Assembly: GCF_020831365.1 (NCBI RefSeq)
Contig: NZ_JAJHPV010000002.1
Coordinates: 186,001-250,000, forward strand
Source of the DNA: Massilia agrisoli
Lineage (GTDB): Bacteria; Pseudomonadota; Gammaproteobacteria; Burkholderiales; Burkholderiaceae_D
Length of the DNA stretch: 64,000 nt
Direction: 5' to 3'
Below are positions 44,176-54,112 of the stretch, piece after piece. The first letter of the stretch is position 1. Each line of letters opens with the position of its first letter. The position numbers and the translations under genes were made by a program. The notes under the pieces are model-generated. The model saw only the letters and a program-made list of their open reading frames with translations. It searched no databases and had not been told where the DNA came from.

Positions 44176-45984
44176 TCACAGCAACGCCAGGTCCGGCCCC
44201 TCACGTTTGCCCAGCCACGTCGTGTCGAACCGTTTGCGCGCGGCCGCCAGCGCTGCGGTGTCGCCACGTTTGTCGTATACCTCGATCAGCCCGCGCAGCG
44301 CCCATCCGTTGCTCGGCGTGCGCGCCAGCGACGCGCGGAACACCTGTTCCGCCGCGTCGAGCTGGCCGGCGCGCAGCAGCGCCGCTCCCAGCGACTGGCG
44401 CACCGGGTAATACCAGTAAGGCGGCTCGGTATAGGGCAGCGCATCCTGGACCGCAATCGCTTCCTGGTAAGCCTTGATGGCCCCGGGCCCATCGCCTTGC
44501 GCATCGGCCAGCCGGCCAGTGGCGACGGCGCGCGCCGTGTGCACAATTTCTTTCGCCGGCACGCCCCATGCTTGAATCGGCTTGAAATCCGCCGCGCGTT
44601 CCAGCTGCCTCAACGCGTCAATTTCCTTGCGGCTGTCAGCCAGCGCCCCTTGGCGGGCAAACCCGGTGGCGCGCGCGTAGTGCCACATCGCCTTGACCAG
44701 CACAAAGTCCGGGCCCGGGTCGGGCAGTGCCACCAGCACCTCGGGGCTGCTGAACTGGACGTGCGAAAAATACGGCGCGGCCTTCACCGGCTGCATGCCG
44801 GCGAAATCCTTGAGCAGCTCGGGCGGCAGCGCTTTGTCCAGCTTGGCCGCCGCGTCGAGGGCCGTCTTGCCGTCGCCGCCCATCAGCGCGGACACCATCA
44901 CGAAATGGATGTTGTGCGGATAGTAGGCGCCCCGGTAGACAGGGTCGCTGCCGGATTGGCGGAAGTATTTTTCGTCCGCCGCGATGGCGTCGAGGTTCGA
45001 CTTCAGCGCTTCCTTGTACAGGCCCACCCTGTAGTAAATGTGCGAGGGCATGTGCACGATGTGGCCGGCGCCCGGAATCTGCCTGGCCAGCACGCGCGCC
45101 GGGGCGAGCGCTTTTTCGGGGTGCACCGAGGCCTCCATGGCGTGGATATAGTAGTGCGCAGCGCCTGGATGGGTCGGGTTGCGCTCCAGCACCCGTTCAA
45201 GCGCATCGACCAGCTCGGCGGTGCGGTTCTTGGGCCGGGTGCCGCCGCCTTCCCAGTAATCCCAGGGCGACAGGTCCATCAGCGATTCGGCAAACAGCAC
45301 CTGGATGGTGTCGTTATTGGGAAATGCCTTGGCGGCATCGGCCATGGCGTCGGCATAGGCCTTGTCCAGCGCCGAACGGTCCGGGCCAGCGGCTGGATCG
45401 TAGCGGCGCGCCACGGCGCGGATCAGCGCCTGTTCTGCCGGCGTGGCCCCTGCGGCAAGGCGGCTTGCGTTGGCCGCCGCCGCCACTGCCGGCGCTACCG
45501 CAGCGGGGAACATCGGCGCATTGATGTTAGGACCCAGCACCAGCGCCTCGCCCCAGAAGCACATCGCGCATCGTGGGTCGAGCTGCTGGGCGGCACGAAA
45601 TGCGCGCGCCGCTTCGGCGTGGTTGAAGGCGTAGGCCAGCCGGATGCCCTGGTTGAAATAGGCCTGCGCGGCGGGATTGCGTGTGCTGACCGGTACGTGC
45701 AGCTTGCCGAGGTCTTTGTAGAGCGGAGGCTTGTCGGCAGCGGCGGACGCTGCTGCCTGCTGGCCCGGCTTGAATGGCGCGGTTTCGGCCTGCGCTTGCG
45801 CCAGCACCAGCTGCTCGAGCAGGGGCGGGCGGCCACCCTGCCGCGGCGCGCAATTGGCGCCACTGGCAAACAAGGGATCGAAGGCGGCCCCGCCAGCGGG
45901 CTGGCGTTCGGCCAGTGTCGGCGTAAAGGCCAGCAGAGCGCCAGCCACGCCCGCAATTGCGGCTGCAAGCTTTTTCTTATTCAT
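44176..45984 (-). CDS. exported tetratricopeptide repeat protein
   Basis: A 602-residue protein with a signal peptide (MNKKKLAAAIAGVAGALLAF). The N-terminal conserved stretch is AQAYFNQGIRLAYAFNHAEAARAFRAAQQLDPRCAMCFWGEALVLGPNINAPM, a TPR unit with a CxxC. More TPR-like helices include AHYYIHAMEASVHPEKAL and a C-terminal pair near 520-590. The family is widespread in soil bacteria and uncharacterised. The start at 45984 has GGGGAC upstream; 46011 is less likely. It is divergent from the amidohydrolase gene. Confidence 0.83.
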   Translation of the reverse strand: MNKKKLAAAIAGVAGALLAFTPTLAERQPAGGAAFDPLFASGANCAPRQGGRPPLLEQLVLAQAQAETAPFKPGQQAAASAAADKPPLYKDLGKLHVPVSTRNPAAQAYFNQGIRLAYAFNHAEAARAFRAAQQLDPRCAMCFWGEALVLGPNINAPMFPAAVAPAVAAAANASRLAAGATPAEQALIRAVARRYDPAAGPDRSALDKAYADAMADAAKAFPNNDTIQVLFAESLMDLSPWDYWEGGGTRPKNRTAELVDALERVLERNPTHPGAAHYYIHAMEASVHPEKALAPARVLARQIPGAGHIVHMPSHIYYRVGLYKEALKSNLDAIAADEKYFRQSGSDPVYRGAYYPHNIHFVMVSALMGGDGKTALDAAAKLDKALPPELLKDFAGMQPVKAAPYFSHVQFSSPEVLVALPDPGPDFVLVKAMWHYARATGFARQGALADSRKEIDALRQLERAADFKPIQAWGVPAKEIVHTARAVATGRLADAQGDGPGAIKAYQEAIAVQDALPYTEPPYWYYPVRQSLGAALLRAGQLDAAEQVFRASLARTPSNGWALRGLIEVYDKRGDTAALAAARKRFDTTWLGKREGPDLALL

Positions 45985-46152
45985 CAGCGTCCCCTTTTCG
46001 GAAGGAACCACCAGGTTGAACGGGGCTGGTGTTTAGAGTCGTATGGCTTTTCCGAGTTCCGCGCAGTTTCTGGCGTGCGTGAGCGCATTTGCCTCCAGCA
46101 CATTCTTGTGCCAGCATGGGCGGTTTGCCGTTTAACCCCAACTCCCTGGATT

Positions 46153-47475
46153 ATGAACCCGATGCCGACAATACCGATGAAAACACTGCTTGCCGGCGCC
46201 TTGCTGGCGCTGTCGATCAATGCCGCTGCCGCCGGGGCCGTTACGCTGGTGCATGCCGGCCACCTGCTCGACCGCCCGGGACATGCCCAGCGCGGCGCAT
46301 CGACTGTGGTCATCAAGGACGGCAAGGTGGCCGAAGTGCTGGACGGCTTCGTCAGCCCCGATCGCTACGCCGGCGCAGCGGTCGTCAACCTGCGCGACCG
46401 CTACGTGCTGCCTGGCCTGATCGACAGCCATGTGCACCTGACCAGTGACCGCGCCGGAATCGAAGGCCAGCTCGCCGGCGTTACCGACAACGTCGCCGCA
46501 TCGGCCTACGAGGCGCAGATGAACGCCGGCAAGACCCTGCAGGCCGGGTTCACCACCGTGCGCAACCTGGGCGACGGCGGCGGCGTGACGCTGGCGCTGC
46601 GCGACGCCATCGCCAGGGGCTGGGTGCAGGGACCGCGCGTGATTGACGCGGGCAGCCCGATTTCAGCGACGTCGGGACACATGGACGGCCGGCTCGGCTA
46701 CGCCGACTGGGTGCAGCACGCCGTGCCGACCACCAACCTGTGCGACGGCCCCGAGAGCTGCCGCAAGGCGGTGCGGGTGCAGATCGGCCGGGGCGTCGAT
46801 GTCATCAAGATTGCCACCACCGGGGGCGTCAACAGCGTGGTCGGCGCCGGCGTCGGCAAGCAGATGTTCGACGACGAGGCCAAGGCGCTGATCGAGGCTG
46901 CCCACCTGTACGGCAAGAAGGTCGCGGTGCACGCGCATGGCGCCACCGGCATCAGCCTGGCGCTGGCGGCCGGGGCCGATTCGATCGAACATGGCACGCT
47001 GCTTGATGAGGAAGGCATCAGGCTGTTCCTCAAATCCGGCGCGTATTACGTCCCGACCCTGTCGACCGTCAACGGCTACAAGGAAAGGATCGCCAACAAC
47101 CCGGACGCCTACCCGCCAGCGGTGCGCGCCAAGATCGACTGGCGCATCGGCATTACCGGCAAGGCGCTGCGCCAGGCGCATAGCCGCGGTATCAAGATTG
47201 CGTTTGGCACCGATGCCGGCGTGTCCAAGCATGGCCGCAATGCCGACGAGTTCGAATTGATGGTCCAGTTCGGCATGACCCCGGCCGAAGCGATCAAGGC
47301 CGCCACCGTGAACGCCGCGGACCTGCTCGGCATCAGCGCCGTGGCGGGAACGCTCGAGGCAGGCAAGAGCGCCGACCTGATTGCGGTTGCCGCGAATCCG
47401 CTGGCCGATGTCACCGTGCTCAAGAAAGTCGATTTCGTGATGAAGGCGGGGGAAGTGGTCAAGAGCCGCCAGTAA
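46153..47475 (+). CDS. exported metal-dependent amidohydrolase
   Basis: A 440-residue TIM-barrel hydrolase with a signal peptide (MKTLLAGALLALSINAAAA). The metal-site residues appear in order: DSHVHL (HxH), the Lys in VIKIATTG, VHAHGATG, SIEHGT and GTDAG. This is the imidazolonepropionase/prolidase-like amidohydrolase group, which cleaves cyclic amides or dipeptides. ATGs at 46162 and 46177 are also possible starts. It is probably periplasmic. The substrate is unknown. Confidence 0.9.
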   Translation: MNPMPTIPMKTLLAGALLALSINAAAAGAVTLVHAGHLLDRPGHAQRGASTVVIKDGKVAEVLDGFVSPDRYAGAAVVNLRDRYVLPGLIDSHVHLTSDRAGIEGQLAGVTDNVAASAYEAQMNAGKTLQAGFTTVRNLGDGGGVTLALRDAIARGWVQGPRVIDAGSPISATSGHMDGRLGYADWVQHAVPTTNLCDGPESCRKAVRVQIGRGVDVIKIATTGGVNSVVGAGVGKQMFDDEAKALIEAAHLYGKKVAVHAHGATGISLALAAGADSIEHGTLLDEEGIRLFLKSGAYYVPTLSTVNGYKERIANNPDAYPPAVRAKIDWRIGITGKALRQAHSRGIKIAFGTDAGVSKHGRNADEFELMVQFGMTPAEAIKAATVNAADLLGISAVAGTLEAGKSADLIAVAANPLADVTVLKKVDFVMKAGEVVKSRQ

Positions 47476-47560
47476 GACGGCGACGGTAGGCGCGAACTTG
47501 GCAGGCCGGTTCGCGTCAAACGGTATGAAGAGTGGCTTCCGATAACCAGGAGGATCCGTC

Positions 47561-48424
47561 ATGACCGAACCTGTTCCATCCCCGGCCGCCGGCCAGGCGC
47601 CGCGGCCGCCCGACATGCCGGACCTCGGCGCGATCAAGCAGCGCCAGCAAGCCACGTGGGCAAGCGGCGACTTTGCCGTTATCGGCGTCACCTTGCAGAT
47701 TGTCGGTGAGTCGCTGGCCGAAGCGGCCGATATCCGCGCCAACGAACGCGTGCTCGATATCGCCGCCGGCAACGGCAACGCCACCCTGGCGGCGGCGCAC
47801 CGCTTCGCGAAAGTGACCTCCACCGATTATGTCCCGGCGCTGCTTGAAAAAGGCCGGCGGCGCGCCGAGGCCGAAGGGCTGCAGGTGGAATTCCGTGAAG
47901 CCGACGCCGAAAACCTGCCGTTTCCCGACGCCAGCTTCGACGTGGCGATATCCACCTTTGGCGTCATGTTCGCTCCCGACCACGCGCGCTGCGCCAGCGA
48001 AATGCTGCGGGTGGTGCGCGACGGCGGCCGTATCGCGCTTGCCAACTGGACGCCGGAAGGCTTCGTCGGCCAGCTGTTCAAAACCATCGGCGCGCACATC
48101 GCGCCGCCGGCCGGCCTGGAATCGCCCGCGCTGTGGGGGACCGAGCCCCATCTCGGCCAGCTGTTCGGCCAGCAGGCGGCGAGCATCCATGCGGCGCGCA
48201 AAATGTTCAATTTCCGCTACGCGTCGCCGTCGCACTGGCTGCAGGTATTCCGTGATTTCTACGGACCCACCCATAAGGCCTTTGCCGCGTTGGACCCCGC
48301 AGGCCAGCAAGCCCTGGAAAAGGACATCCTTGCCTTGCTGGACCGCTTCAACATTGCGGGCCCGGCGTCGCTGGTGGTGCCGGCCGAATACCTTGAGGTG
48401 GTCGTTACCAAGCGCAGCACCTGA
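47561..48424 (+). CDS. class I SAM-dependent methyltransferase
   Basis: A 287-residue cytoplasmic methyltransferase of the UbiE/Methyltransf_11-like type. Motif I is LDIAAGNGNATLAAA, the post-I acidic position is in STDYVP, then FREADAENLPFPDASFD and ALANWTPEGFVGQLF. The length and motifs fit a small-molecule or quinone-type methyltransferase; the substrate is unknown. AGGAGG just upstream gives a firm start. It lies 85 bp after the amidohydrolase gene and may or may not be co-transcribed. Confidence 0.88.
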   Translation: MTEPVPSPAAGQAPRPPDMPDLGAIKQRQQATWASGDFAVIGVTLQIVGESLAEAADIRANERVLDIAAGNGNATLAAAHRFAKVTSTDYVPALLEKGRRRAEAEGLQVEFREADAENLPFPDASFDVAISTFGVMFAPDHARCASEMLRVVRDGGRIALANWTPEGFVGQLFKTIGAHIAPPAGLESPALWGTEPHLGQLFGQQAASIHAARKMFNFRYASPSHWLQVFRDFYGPTHKAFAALDPAGQQALEKDILALLDRFNIAGPASLVVPAEYLEVVVTKRST

Positions 48425-48455
48425 CATTCGCGCACGTGGTGCGCAGGGCGGGCGC

Positions 48456-50231
48456 TCAGCCCTTTCCTTGTCCAAGCCCGATCCGGTCTTGTTCAAAGGA
48501 GCGTGCCAGCTCGTCGCGCGCGGCCTGCTCGATGGAGATCATGGCTTTCTCGTCGCGGTAGTTCGGGAAAATGGTGTCCAGCGTCGACAGGTTGTGCGCG
48601 CGGAACTTGAGGCGCGCGCGCTCGGCGGTTACCGGGTCAATGCCCATTTTTTCCAGTGCGTGCTGGCCGATCAGCAAGGCCGTGTCGAAGGTTTCGCGTT
48701 CCACCAGTTCGACGCCGCGGCTGCGCAATTCGAACAGGTGCGTCACATTACGCGCCCGCGCAATGATCTTCAGCTGCGGGAAGTTCTCGCGCACCACGTC
48801 GGTCAGCTTGAGGCTTCCCTCCATGTCGTCGATCGCGTTGATCAGCAGGTGCGCCTTGTGCGCTTCGGCAGCGCGCAGCAGGTCGAGGCGGGTCGCGTCG
48901 CCGTAGAACACCCGCATGCCGAATTTGCGTACCGTCTCGATCAGGTCGGGATCGTTATCGAGGACCGTCACCTTGATGCCCGAGGCAATCAGCAGGCGCG
49001 CCGTGATCTGGCCGACCCGGCCGAGGCCGGCGATGATCACGCGCGCGCCTTCTGGCTCAATCACGTCCGGCTCCATCGCAGGCCGGCTGTGCAGGCGTGC
49101 GCTGATCCAGTTGCCGGCTACGAGCGCCAGTGGCGTCAGGGCCATCGACACGGCGACGACCACGACCAGGGTTTCATTCATTGCCGGCGGCAGCACTTGC
49201 GCCTGCCGCGCCACGGCAAACACCACGAACGCAAATTCGCTGCCCTGGGCCAGCAGGGCGGCAAACGGCCAGCGCTGCACGGCCGGTATCGGCAGGGCGC
49301 GCGCCAGCAGCGCCAGCAGCGCCATCTTGAGCGCCATGTAGGCGATGGTCAGGCCAACAATCTGCAGCGGCCCGTCGGACAGCAGCCCAATGTTCACCGA
49401 CATGCCCACCGACGTGAAGAACAGTCCCAGCAGCAATCCCTTGAATGGCTCCAGGTCGGCCTCCAGCGCCTTGCGGTATTCAGAGCCGGCCAGCAGCACG
49501 CCGGCCAGGAAGGCGCCCAGGCCCATCGACAGGTCGGCCAGGGTCATCAGCTGGGCGATGCCCAGCACCAGCAGCAGTGCGAACGCGGTAAAGATTTCAC
49601 GCAGGCCGGTCTTGGCGATGAGGCGCAGCGCCAGCGGCATCAGGTAGCGGCCGATAACCAGCACGGCGGCGATCACGGCGGCGGCCAGCGCCCAGTTGAA
49701 GCCGGGGCCGCTGGCGGCGGCCGAGCCCAGCAGCGGCGTCACGACCAGCAGGGGAATGGCGGCCATGTCCTGGAACAGCAGGATGGCAAACGCGGCCCTG
49801 CCGGCGGGGGTGTGGTCGAGATGGCGTTCCTGCATGCTCTGCACCACGATGGCCGTCGATGACAGCGCCAGCGCGCAGCCGGCAACCAGCGCCGCCGTCC
49901 ACTGCATGCCCAGTACCCAGGCGCCCGCGGCCAGCGCCGCGCCGCAGCCCGCCACTTGCAAGGCGCCGCCGCCCAGCACCAGCGCGCGCATCGCCAGCAG
50001 TTTCTTCGGCTGCAGCTCCAGCCCGATCAGGAACAGCATCATTACCACGCCGATCTCGGCCACATGGCTGATCAGCTCGAGATTGCCGATCAGCGCCAGG
50101 CCCCACGGCCCGATGATGCATCCGCCGATCAGGTAGCCCAGCACCGACCCGAGTCCGAGCCGCTGGGCCAGGGGCACCAGCATGACTGCCGCCACGAGGA
50201 AGACGATGGGGGTAAGGAGAAGTTCATGCAT
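48456..50231 (-). CDS. CPA2-family monovalent cation:proton antiporter with TrkA-N domain
   Basis: A 591-residue protein. About 12-13 membrane helices (1-390) form a Na/H-exchanger core, for example MMLFLIGLELQPKKL and LSSTAIVVQSM. A cytoplasmic TrkA-N/RCK domain starts near 405 (ARVIIAGLGRVGQITARLLI, then LDNDPD), which binds NAD(H) or nucleotides and gates transport. This is the KefB/KefC/YbaL layout. It exchanges K+ or Na+ for H+ across the inner membrane. No KefF/KefG partner gene is adjacent. Confidence 0.92.
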   Translation of the reverse strand: MHELLLTPIVFLVAAVMLVPLAQRLGLGSVLGYLIGGCIIGPWGLALIGNLELISHVAEIGVVMMLFLIGLELQPKKLLAMRALVLGGGALQVAGCGAALAAGAWVLGMQWTAALVAGCALALSSTAIVVQSMQERHLDHTPAGRAAFAILLFQDMAAIPLLVVTPLLGSAAASGPGFNWALAAAVIAAVLVIGRYLMPLALRLIAKTGLREIFTAFALLLVLGIAQLMTLADLSMGLGAFLAGVLLAGSEYRKALEADLEPFKGLLLGLFFTSVGMSVNIGLLSDGPLQIVGLTIAYMALKMALLALLARALPIPAVQRWPFAALLAQGSEFAFVVFAVARQAQVLPPAMNETLVVVVAVSMALTPLALVAGNWISARLHSRPAMEPDVIEPEGARVIIAGLGRVGQITARLLIASGIKVTVLDNDPDLIETVRKFGMRVFYGDATRLDLLRAAEAHKAHLLINAIDDMEGSLKLTDVVRENFPQLKIIARARNVTHLFELRSRGVELVERETFDTALLIGQHALEKMGIDPVTAERARLKFRAHNLSTLDTIFPNYRDEKAMISIEQAARDELARSFEQDRIGLGQGKG

Positions 50232-50446
50232 GGGCGTCCCCGGCCGGTATTGGGTGTGGCCCGGCTACGCCGCCGGGTTGCCGGCCCCGAGGGCCTTGCG
50301 AGGATTATATCGACCTCCCCGGCTGCCCGTTGGGTCCCTGGCGTGCTACGCCGGGCGCGGGTCGGGAGTAACGTGGAGGTTTGACCAGTCGGGCGGATAG
50401 GCCAGCAGCCGCAACCCGCCATCACAGCAAGGAAGGAGGAAACACC

Positions 50447-51556
50447 ATGAACGCGATCGACCCCGGCGCCATCGATATTTTTTCTCCATACCGGCTTGGC
50501 CCGCTGCAAATGAAAAACCGCATGGTGATGGCGCCGCTGACGCGCAGCCGCGCCGAGCCTGGCAACCTGCCATCGAACATGGCCGCCGAGTATTACAGCC
50601 AGCGCGCCGGCGCTGGCCTCATCATTACCGAGGCCACCCAGGCAGGTGCTGGCGGGCAAGGCTACATCGCCACGCCCGGCATCCACAGCCAGCAACAGGT
50701 GGCCGCATGGCGCAAGGTCACCGGCGCCGTGCACCAGCGGGGCGGCCTGGTCTTCGTCCAGCTGTGGCACGTGGGCCGCATCTCGCACCCCGATTTCCGC
50801 AACGGCGAGGCGCCGGTTGCGCCGTCAGCCATCGCCCCGCGCGGCGTGCAGACCTATACCGCGCAGGGGCTGAAAGACATCCCGACCCCGCGCGCCCTCG
50901 AAAAGGACGAGATTGCCGCCATCGTCGGCGAATTTCGCGCCGCCGCCGCGAACGCCAAGTCGGCCGGCTTCGACGGGGTCGAGATCCACGGGGCCAATGG
51001 CTACCTGCTCGACCAGTTCCTCGAAGACGGCACCAACCAGCGCAGCGACGACTACGGCGGCAGCATCGAAAACCGTGCGCGCCTGCTGTTTGAAGTGATC
51101 GCGCAAGCCAGCCAGGTGCTGGGCAGCGACCGGGTGGGGGTGCGCCTGTCGCCCGGCGGCACCTTCAACGACATGTGCGAATCGCATCCGCACGATACCT
51201 TCGGCTACGTTGTCAGGCAGTTGTCCACCTTGAACCTGGCTTACCTGCACCTGATCGAACCGTCCTCCACGCCAGGCGAGCACCCCTTGCCCGATTTGTC
51301 GGCGCGCTATTTCCGCCCGCTGTATCCGGGCACCCTGATTGTTGCGGGCGGCTACAACCACGAGCGCGCGAATGCGGTGCTGAAGGCGGGCCTGGCGGAC
51401 CTGGTTGCGTTTGGCCAGCCATTCCTTGCCAACCCCGACCTGCCAGAGCGCCTGCGCCGCGGCGCGGCGCTCAATGCGCCCAACCCGGCCACGTATTACG
51501 GCGGCGGTGCCGAAGGCTATATCGATTACCCAACCCTGGCGCAGGCAGCGTCCTGA
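50447..51556 (+). CDS. old yellow enzyme family alkene reductase (NemA-like)
   Basis: A 369-residue FMN-dependent TIM barrel. Recognisable parts are SPYRLGPLQMKNRMVMAPLTRSRA, QLWHVGRISHPDF, VEIHGANGYLLDQFL and the FMN phosphate loop VAGGYNHERAN. The family reduces C=C bonds of enones, nitroesters and maleimides with NAD(P)H. AAGGAGGA sits just before the ATG. It is followed on the same strand after 73 bp by the formaldehyde dehydrogenase gene, which fits a shared electrophile-detoxification theme, though co-transcription is not shown. Confidence 0.9.
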   Translation: MNAIDPGAIDIFSPYRLGPLQMKNRMVMAPLTRSRAEPGNLPSNMAAEYYSQRAGAGLIITEATQAGAGGQGYIATPGIHSQQQVAAWRKVTGAVHQRGGLVFVQLWHVGRISHPDFRNGEAPVAPSAIAPRGVQTYTAQGLKDIPTPRALEKDEIAAIVGEFRAAAANAKSAGFDGVEIHGANGYLLDQFLEDGTNQRSDDYGGSIENRARLLFEVIAQASQVLGSDRVGVRLSPGGTFNDMCESHPHDTFGYVVRQLSTLNLAYLHLIEPSSTPGEHPLPDLSARYFRPLYPGTLIVAGGYNHERANAVLKAGLADLVAFGQPFLANPDLPERLRRGAALNAPNPATYYGGGAEGYIDYPTLAQAAS

Positions 51557-51629
51557 CCGGGCCGCCGGCGCGCGCGGCGCAGGTGCGCTATGATCTTTCT
51601 TCATTTTTTCCAATTACCAATTGCTCACT

Positions 51630-52736
<1,107 letters not shown>

Positions 52737-52756
52737 ACCTGCTTGCGAGACAAACA

Positions 52757-52785
52757 GGCGGCGCATGGTGCGCCGCCTTTTTTTT
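52757..52785 (+). terminator. intrinsic terminator of frmA
   Basis: A 9-bp stem (GGCGGCGCA and TGCGCCGCC, loop TGG) is followed by eight T. The T-tract is directly abutted by the 197-bp inverted-end element. Confidence 0.92.
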
Positions 52786-52982
52786 GGCTCTGTCACCGTT
52801 AGGTATGGAATTGAGCACGTCGTGCCCGCCACTGGCGGACCCGACTTCCCGCGAAAGCGGGAACCCATACTATGATGCGCTGGACGTCGAATCGCTTTAT
52901 TACTGATCGTCTTCAGTATGGGTTCCCGCGTGCGCGGGAACGACGAGGGTGTAGCGCTTCCACACTTAACCGTGACATAGCC
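52786..52982. mobile_element. MITE-like non-autonomous element with terminal inverted repeats
   Basis: The ends 52786-52810 and 52958-52982 are inverted repeats matching at 21 of 25 positions (outer start GGCTCTGTCACCG versus GGCTATGTCACGG). T8 directly flanks both sides (52778-52785 and 52983-52990), consistent with an 8-bp target duplication. The interior has no coding capacity and carries a paired-hairpin repeat at 52846-52947. No transposase is in the window. The parent element family was not identified. Confidence 0.75.
52846..52947. repeat. paired-hairpin interspersed repeat inside the MITE-like element
   Basis: One hairpin TTCCCGCGAAAGCGGGAA is followed by CCCATAC (52846-52870). After about 43 bp an inverted copy reads GTATGGG plus TTCCCGCGTGCGCGGGAA (52916-52947). 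It has the same plan as 34599-34706. Confidence 0.75.
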
Positions 52983-53003
52983 TTTTTTTTTCGCCGCAGG
53001 CGC

Positions 53004-54029
53004 TTACGCTTTGTGGTGCTTGTCGGCAGGGTCGAGCGGCTGCGACAGGTCGCGATGCACCTGGGCGGTAATCTGGTACGAGCGCAGGCGCGCCGCGTGG
53101 TCGTAGATCTGCGAGGTAATCATCAGTTCGTCGGCGCCGGTGCGGGCGATGAATGCCTGTATCTCGCGCGACACCGTGTCCGGTGAACCAATTGCCGAGC
53201 AGGCCAGCACCTGGTCGAGCATCGCGCGCCCAGTCGGCCCGATCTGGTCAAGGTAGCCAGCCACCGGCGGCTGCAGGCGTGACGCCCGTCCGCTGTGCAG
53301 GTTGACGAAGGCTTGCTGCATCGAGCTGGCAAGCACCTGGCCTTCGGCGTCGGTGTCTGCGGCAAACACGTTATAGCCGAGCATGACGTAGGGCTTGTCC
53401 AGCTGCGCGGACGGCTTGAAGTTGCTGCGGTAGAAGTCGATGGCCTGCATCATCATGGTCGGCGCGAAATGCGATGCGAACGCGTACGGCAGGCCCAGCG
53501 ACGCGGCAAGCTGCGCGCCGAACAGGCTGGAACCGAGGATCCAGACCGGCACCTTGAGGCCAGCGCCCGGCACTGCCTGCACGGAACGCCGCGAGGAACC
53601 CGCGAAATAGTCCATCAGTTCCACGACATCTTGCGGGAACTCATCGGCGCTCGAGGCGAGGTTGCGGCGCATCGCGCGCGCGGCGGCCTGGTCTGAGCCT
53701 GGCGCGCGGCCCAGGCCCAGGTCGATCCGGCCCGGGTAGAGCGATTCAAGCGTGCCGAACTGTTCGGCGATCACCAGCGGCGAATGGTTGGGCAACATGA
53801 TGCCGCCCGCGCCGACCCGGATGGTCGACGTGCCTCCCGCGATATAGCCAAGCAACACCGCTGTGGCAGCACTGGCAATGCCTGGCATGCCATGGTGTTC
53901 GGCCAGCCAGTAGCGATTGAATCCCCAGCGCTCGGCGCTTTGGGCCAGGTCGAGGGAACGATGGAACGACGTACGGGCATCGCTGCCTTCGGTAATCGGG
54001 GAGAGGTCGAGGACGGAAAAGGGAATCAT
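53004..54029 (-). CDS. LLM-class flavin-dependent oxidoreductase (luciferase-like)
   Basis: A 341-residue TIM-barrel protein of the bacterial luciferase-like family: [66 protein letters not shown] and [11 protein letters not shown]. These use reduced flavin supplied by a separate reductase to oxygenate or reduce small molecules. The substrate is unknown. The gene ends 13 bases past the T-tract flanking the inserted element, converging on frmA. Confidence 0.9.
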   Translation of the reverse strand: MIPFSVLDLSPITEGSDARTSFHRSLDLAQSAERWGFNRYWLAEHHGMPGIASAATAVLLGYIAGGTSTIRVGAGGIMLPNHSPLVIAEQFGTLESLYPGRIDLGLGRAPGSDQAAARAMRRNLASSADEFPQDVVELMDYFAGSSRRSVQAVPGAGLKVPVWILGSSLFGAQLAASLGLPYAFASHFAPTMMMQAIDFYRSNFKPSAQLDKPYVMLGYNVFAADTDAEGQVLASSMQQAFVNLHSGRASRLQPPVAGYLDQIGPTGRAMLDQVLACSAIGSPDTVSREIQAFIARTGADELMITSQIYDHAARLRSYQITAQVHRDLSQPLDPADKHHKA

Positions 54030-54112
54030 GGCTTCTTTCGCTTGCGGTAAGGGCGGTTGCTGTTCCTGTTATGGGGACGGAAAGGCCGTTTGAAAGTGAA
54101 ATAGCCGGGCAA

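Noticed and set aside
44020-46152. A large N-terminal extension of the amidohydrolase frame
   Set aside because: The real protein starts with a signal peptide near 46153-46177; the upstream part is antisense to the TPR gene and crosses the 55-bp repeat array.
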